A stretch of 5,406 nt of DNA from Actinomycetota bacterium. GTDB lineage: Bacteria; Actinomycetota; Actinomycetes; S36-B12. The notes beneath the pieces are model-generated. The model saw only the letters and a list, made by a program, of their open reading frames with translations, ran no database searches and had not been told where the DNA came from. A program made the translations under genes and the position numbers. Shown one piece after another: positions 4,952 to 5,406 of the stretch (its first letter is position 1; each line of letters begins with the position of its first letter). Location of the stretch: assembly GCA_009700485.1 (NCBI GenBank), contig WLLZ01000121.1, positions 1-5,406 on the forward strand, written 5' to 3'.

Positions 4952-5406
4952 ATGAGAATCGTCCAGCCATTGCGAATGGCACAGATCCGATCGGGTCCGA
5001 GCCGGCTCCGACTTTGGCCGCTTGTTGTGGCTTTGGCGGTTGGAATTGGGCTGGTAAATCCAGCTGCTACATCAGCATTTGCTTCACCAAAGTTAGTCGC
5101 GGGGGAGTAGGTCGAACTGAGCGTCCTCGTTTATAACATTGAGTACTCTGGAGACGCCTCCACCGATCGGGTGATCCGAGAGATAGATGCTGACATCGTC
5201 GGTGTTTTGGAGTCCTACAACCGGCTCCCGGAGATTGCCCGCAAAACCGGCTATCCGTATTACAACGTCGGCCTGCAATTGCTATCTAAATTTCCGATTC
5301 TTGAACCCTCAGGGGCGGAGGGCCTTTATTCCCTTATTGAGGTGGAGCCGGGGTATGTCGTTGCTTTCTTCAACACGCACCTCGATTATGTGAAGTACGG
5401 TCCTTC
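4952..5406 (+). pseudogene. Secreted endonuclease/exonuclease/phosphatase family gene, interrupted by in-frame TAG, 3' end outside window
   Basis: ATG at 4952 opens 52 codons that form a typical export signal: basic n-region (R2, R8, R13, R18, R20), hydrophobic core LWPLVVALAVGIGL (21-34) and an AFA cleavage site after residue 44. Codon 53 is TAG. In exactly the same frame, without further stops to the window edge, follows an EEP-family catalytic domain: LVYNIEY (Asn62), DADIVGVLESYNR (Glu87, the usual metal ligand), GLQLLSKFPIL, and FFNTHLDYVKYGP (His143). These are the first strands of the DNase I-like fold, which cleaves phosphodiester or phosphomonoester bonds in nucleic acids, lipids or sugars; the substrate cannot be told here. 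The later GDFN and SDH motifs would lie beyond the window. No ATG, GTG or TTG after the TAG precedes the YNIEY motif; the first GTG, at 5171, would drop it. ATG at 4976 is an alternative start upstream. It may be a recent pseudogene, a sequence error or a readthrough gene. Confidence 0.8.
5108..5110 (+). other. In-frame amber codon between signal peptide and EEP domain
   Basis: TAG follows the codons for Val-Ala-Gly-Glu and precedes Val-Glu-Leu-Ser-Val-Leu. The frame is intact on both sides, so one base substitution explains it; no frameshift is needed. TAG also ends thrS at 2208-2210, directly before a properly spaced start of the next gene, so amber acts as a normal stop elsewhere in this window. 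Confidence 0.9.

Noticed and set aside
5108..5110. Genome-wide amber recoding (suppressed TAG) as explanation of the interrupted EEP gene
   Set aside because: thrS ends in TAG at 2208-2210, with the HIT start and its ribosome-binding site correctly placed around it; reading through would only add about 15 unrelated residues. TAG therefore acts as a stop here.

Overview
This 5.4 kb window looks like chromosomal DNA of a member of the Actinobacteria (Actinomycetota). Three things suggest this: a threonyl-tRNA synthetase of the mycobacterial/streptomycete type, followed at once by an actinobacterial Ap4A-phosphorylase-type HIT protein; a second, divergent EF-G paralogue of the FusA2/EF-G2 type known from mycobacteria; and at least one start that looks leaderless. 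By eye the base composition is only moderately GC-rich, well below Streptomyces or Mycobacterium. A lower-GC or aquatic actinobacterial lineage is therefore plausible, but I cannot name a genus.

Layout from left to right. (1) 1-210, minus strand: 5' end of a secreted protein with a clear signal peptide and the start of a bacterial Ig-like domain. (2) 211-269: a 59-base divergent spacer. (3) 270-2210, plus: thrS. (4) 2213-2725, plus: HIT-family nucleotide phosphorylase/hydrolase gene, 2 bases after thrS and probably translationally coupled to it. (5) 2736-4871, minus: EF-G2-like translational GTPase gene, convergent with the HIT gene; the two stop codons are 10 bases apart and inverted repeats lie at the junction. 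(6) 4872-4951: an 80-base divergent spacer. (7) 4952-5406 and beyond, plus: a secreted endonuclease/exonuclease/phosphatase (EEP) family gene whose reading frame is cut by an in-frame TAG between its signal peptide and its catalytic domain. There is no gene-free stretch longer than 80 bases, and I see no tRNA, rRNA, CRISPR array, transposon or attachment site.

Functionally, thrS and the HIT gene form a housekeeping pair. ThrS charges tRNA-Thr, and the HIT protein probably degrades dinucleoside polyphosphates such as Ap4A, which are side products of aminoacyl-tRNA synthetases. EF-G2 keeps the whole EF-G architecture, but its switch and catalytic residues are altered, so a canonical translocase role is doubtful. 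The two outer genes encode exported proteins with no evident link to the central ones.

I found no convincing new multi-gene system. The points most worth a second look are the amber-interrupted EEP gene, the ThrS start that leaves about 20 residues of the TGS domain missing, and the His-to-Tyr change in the GTPase site of EF-G2.
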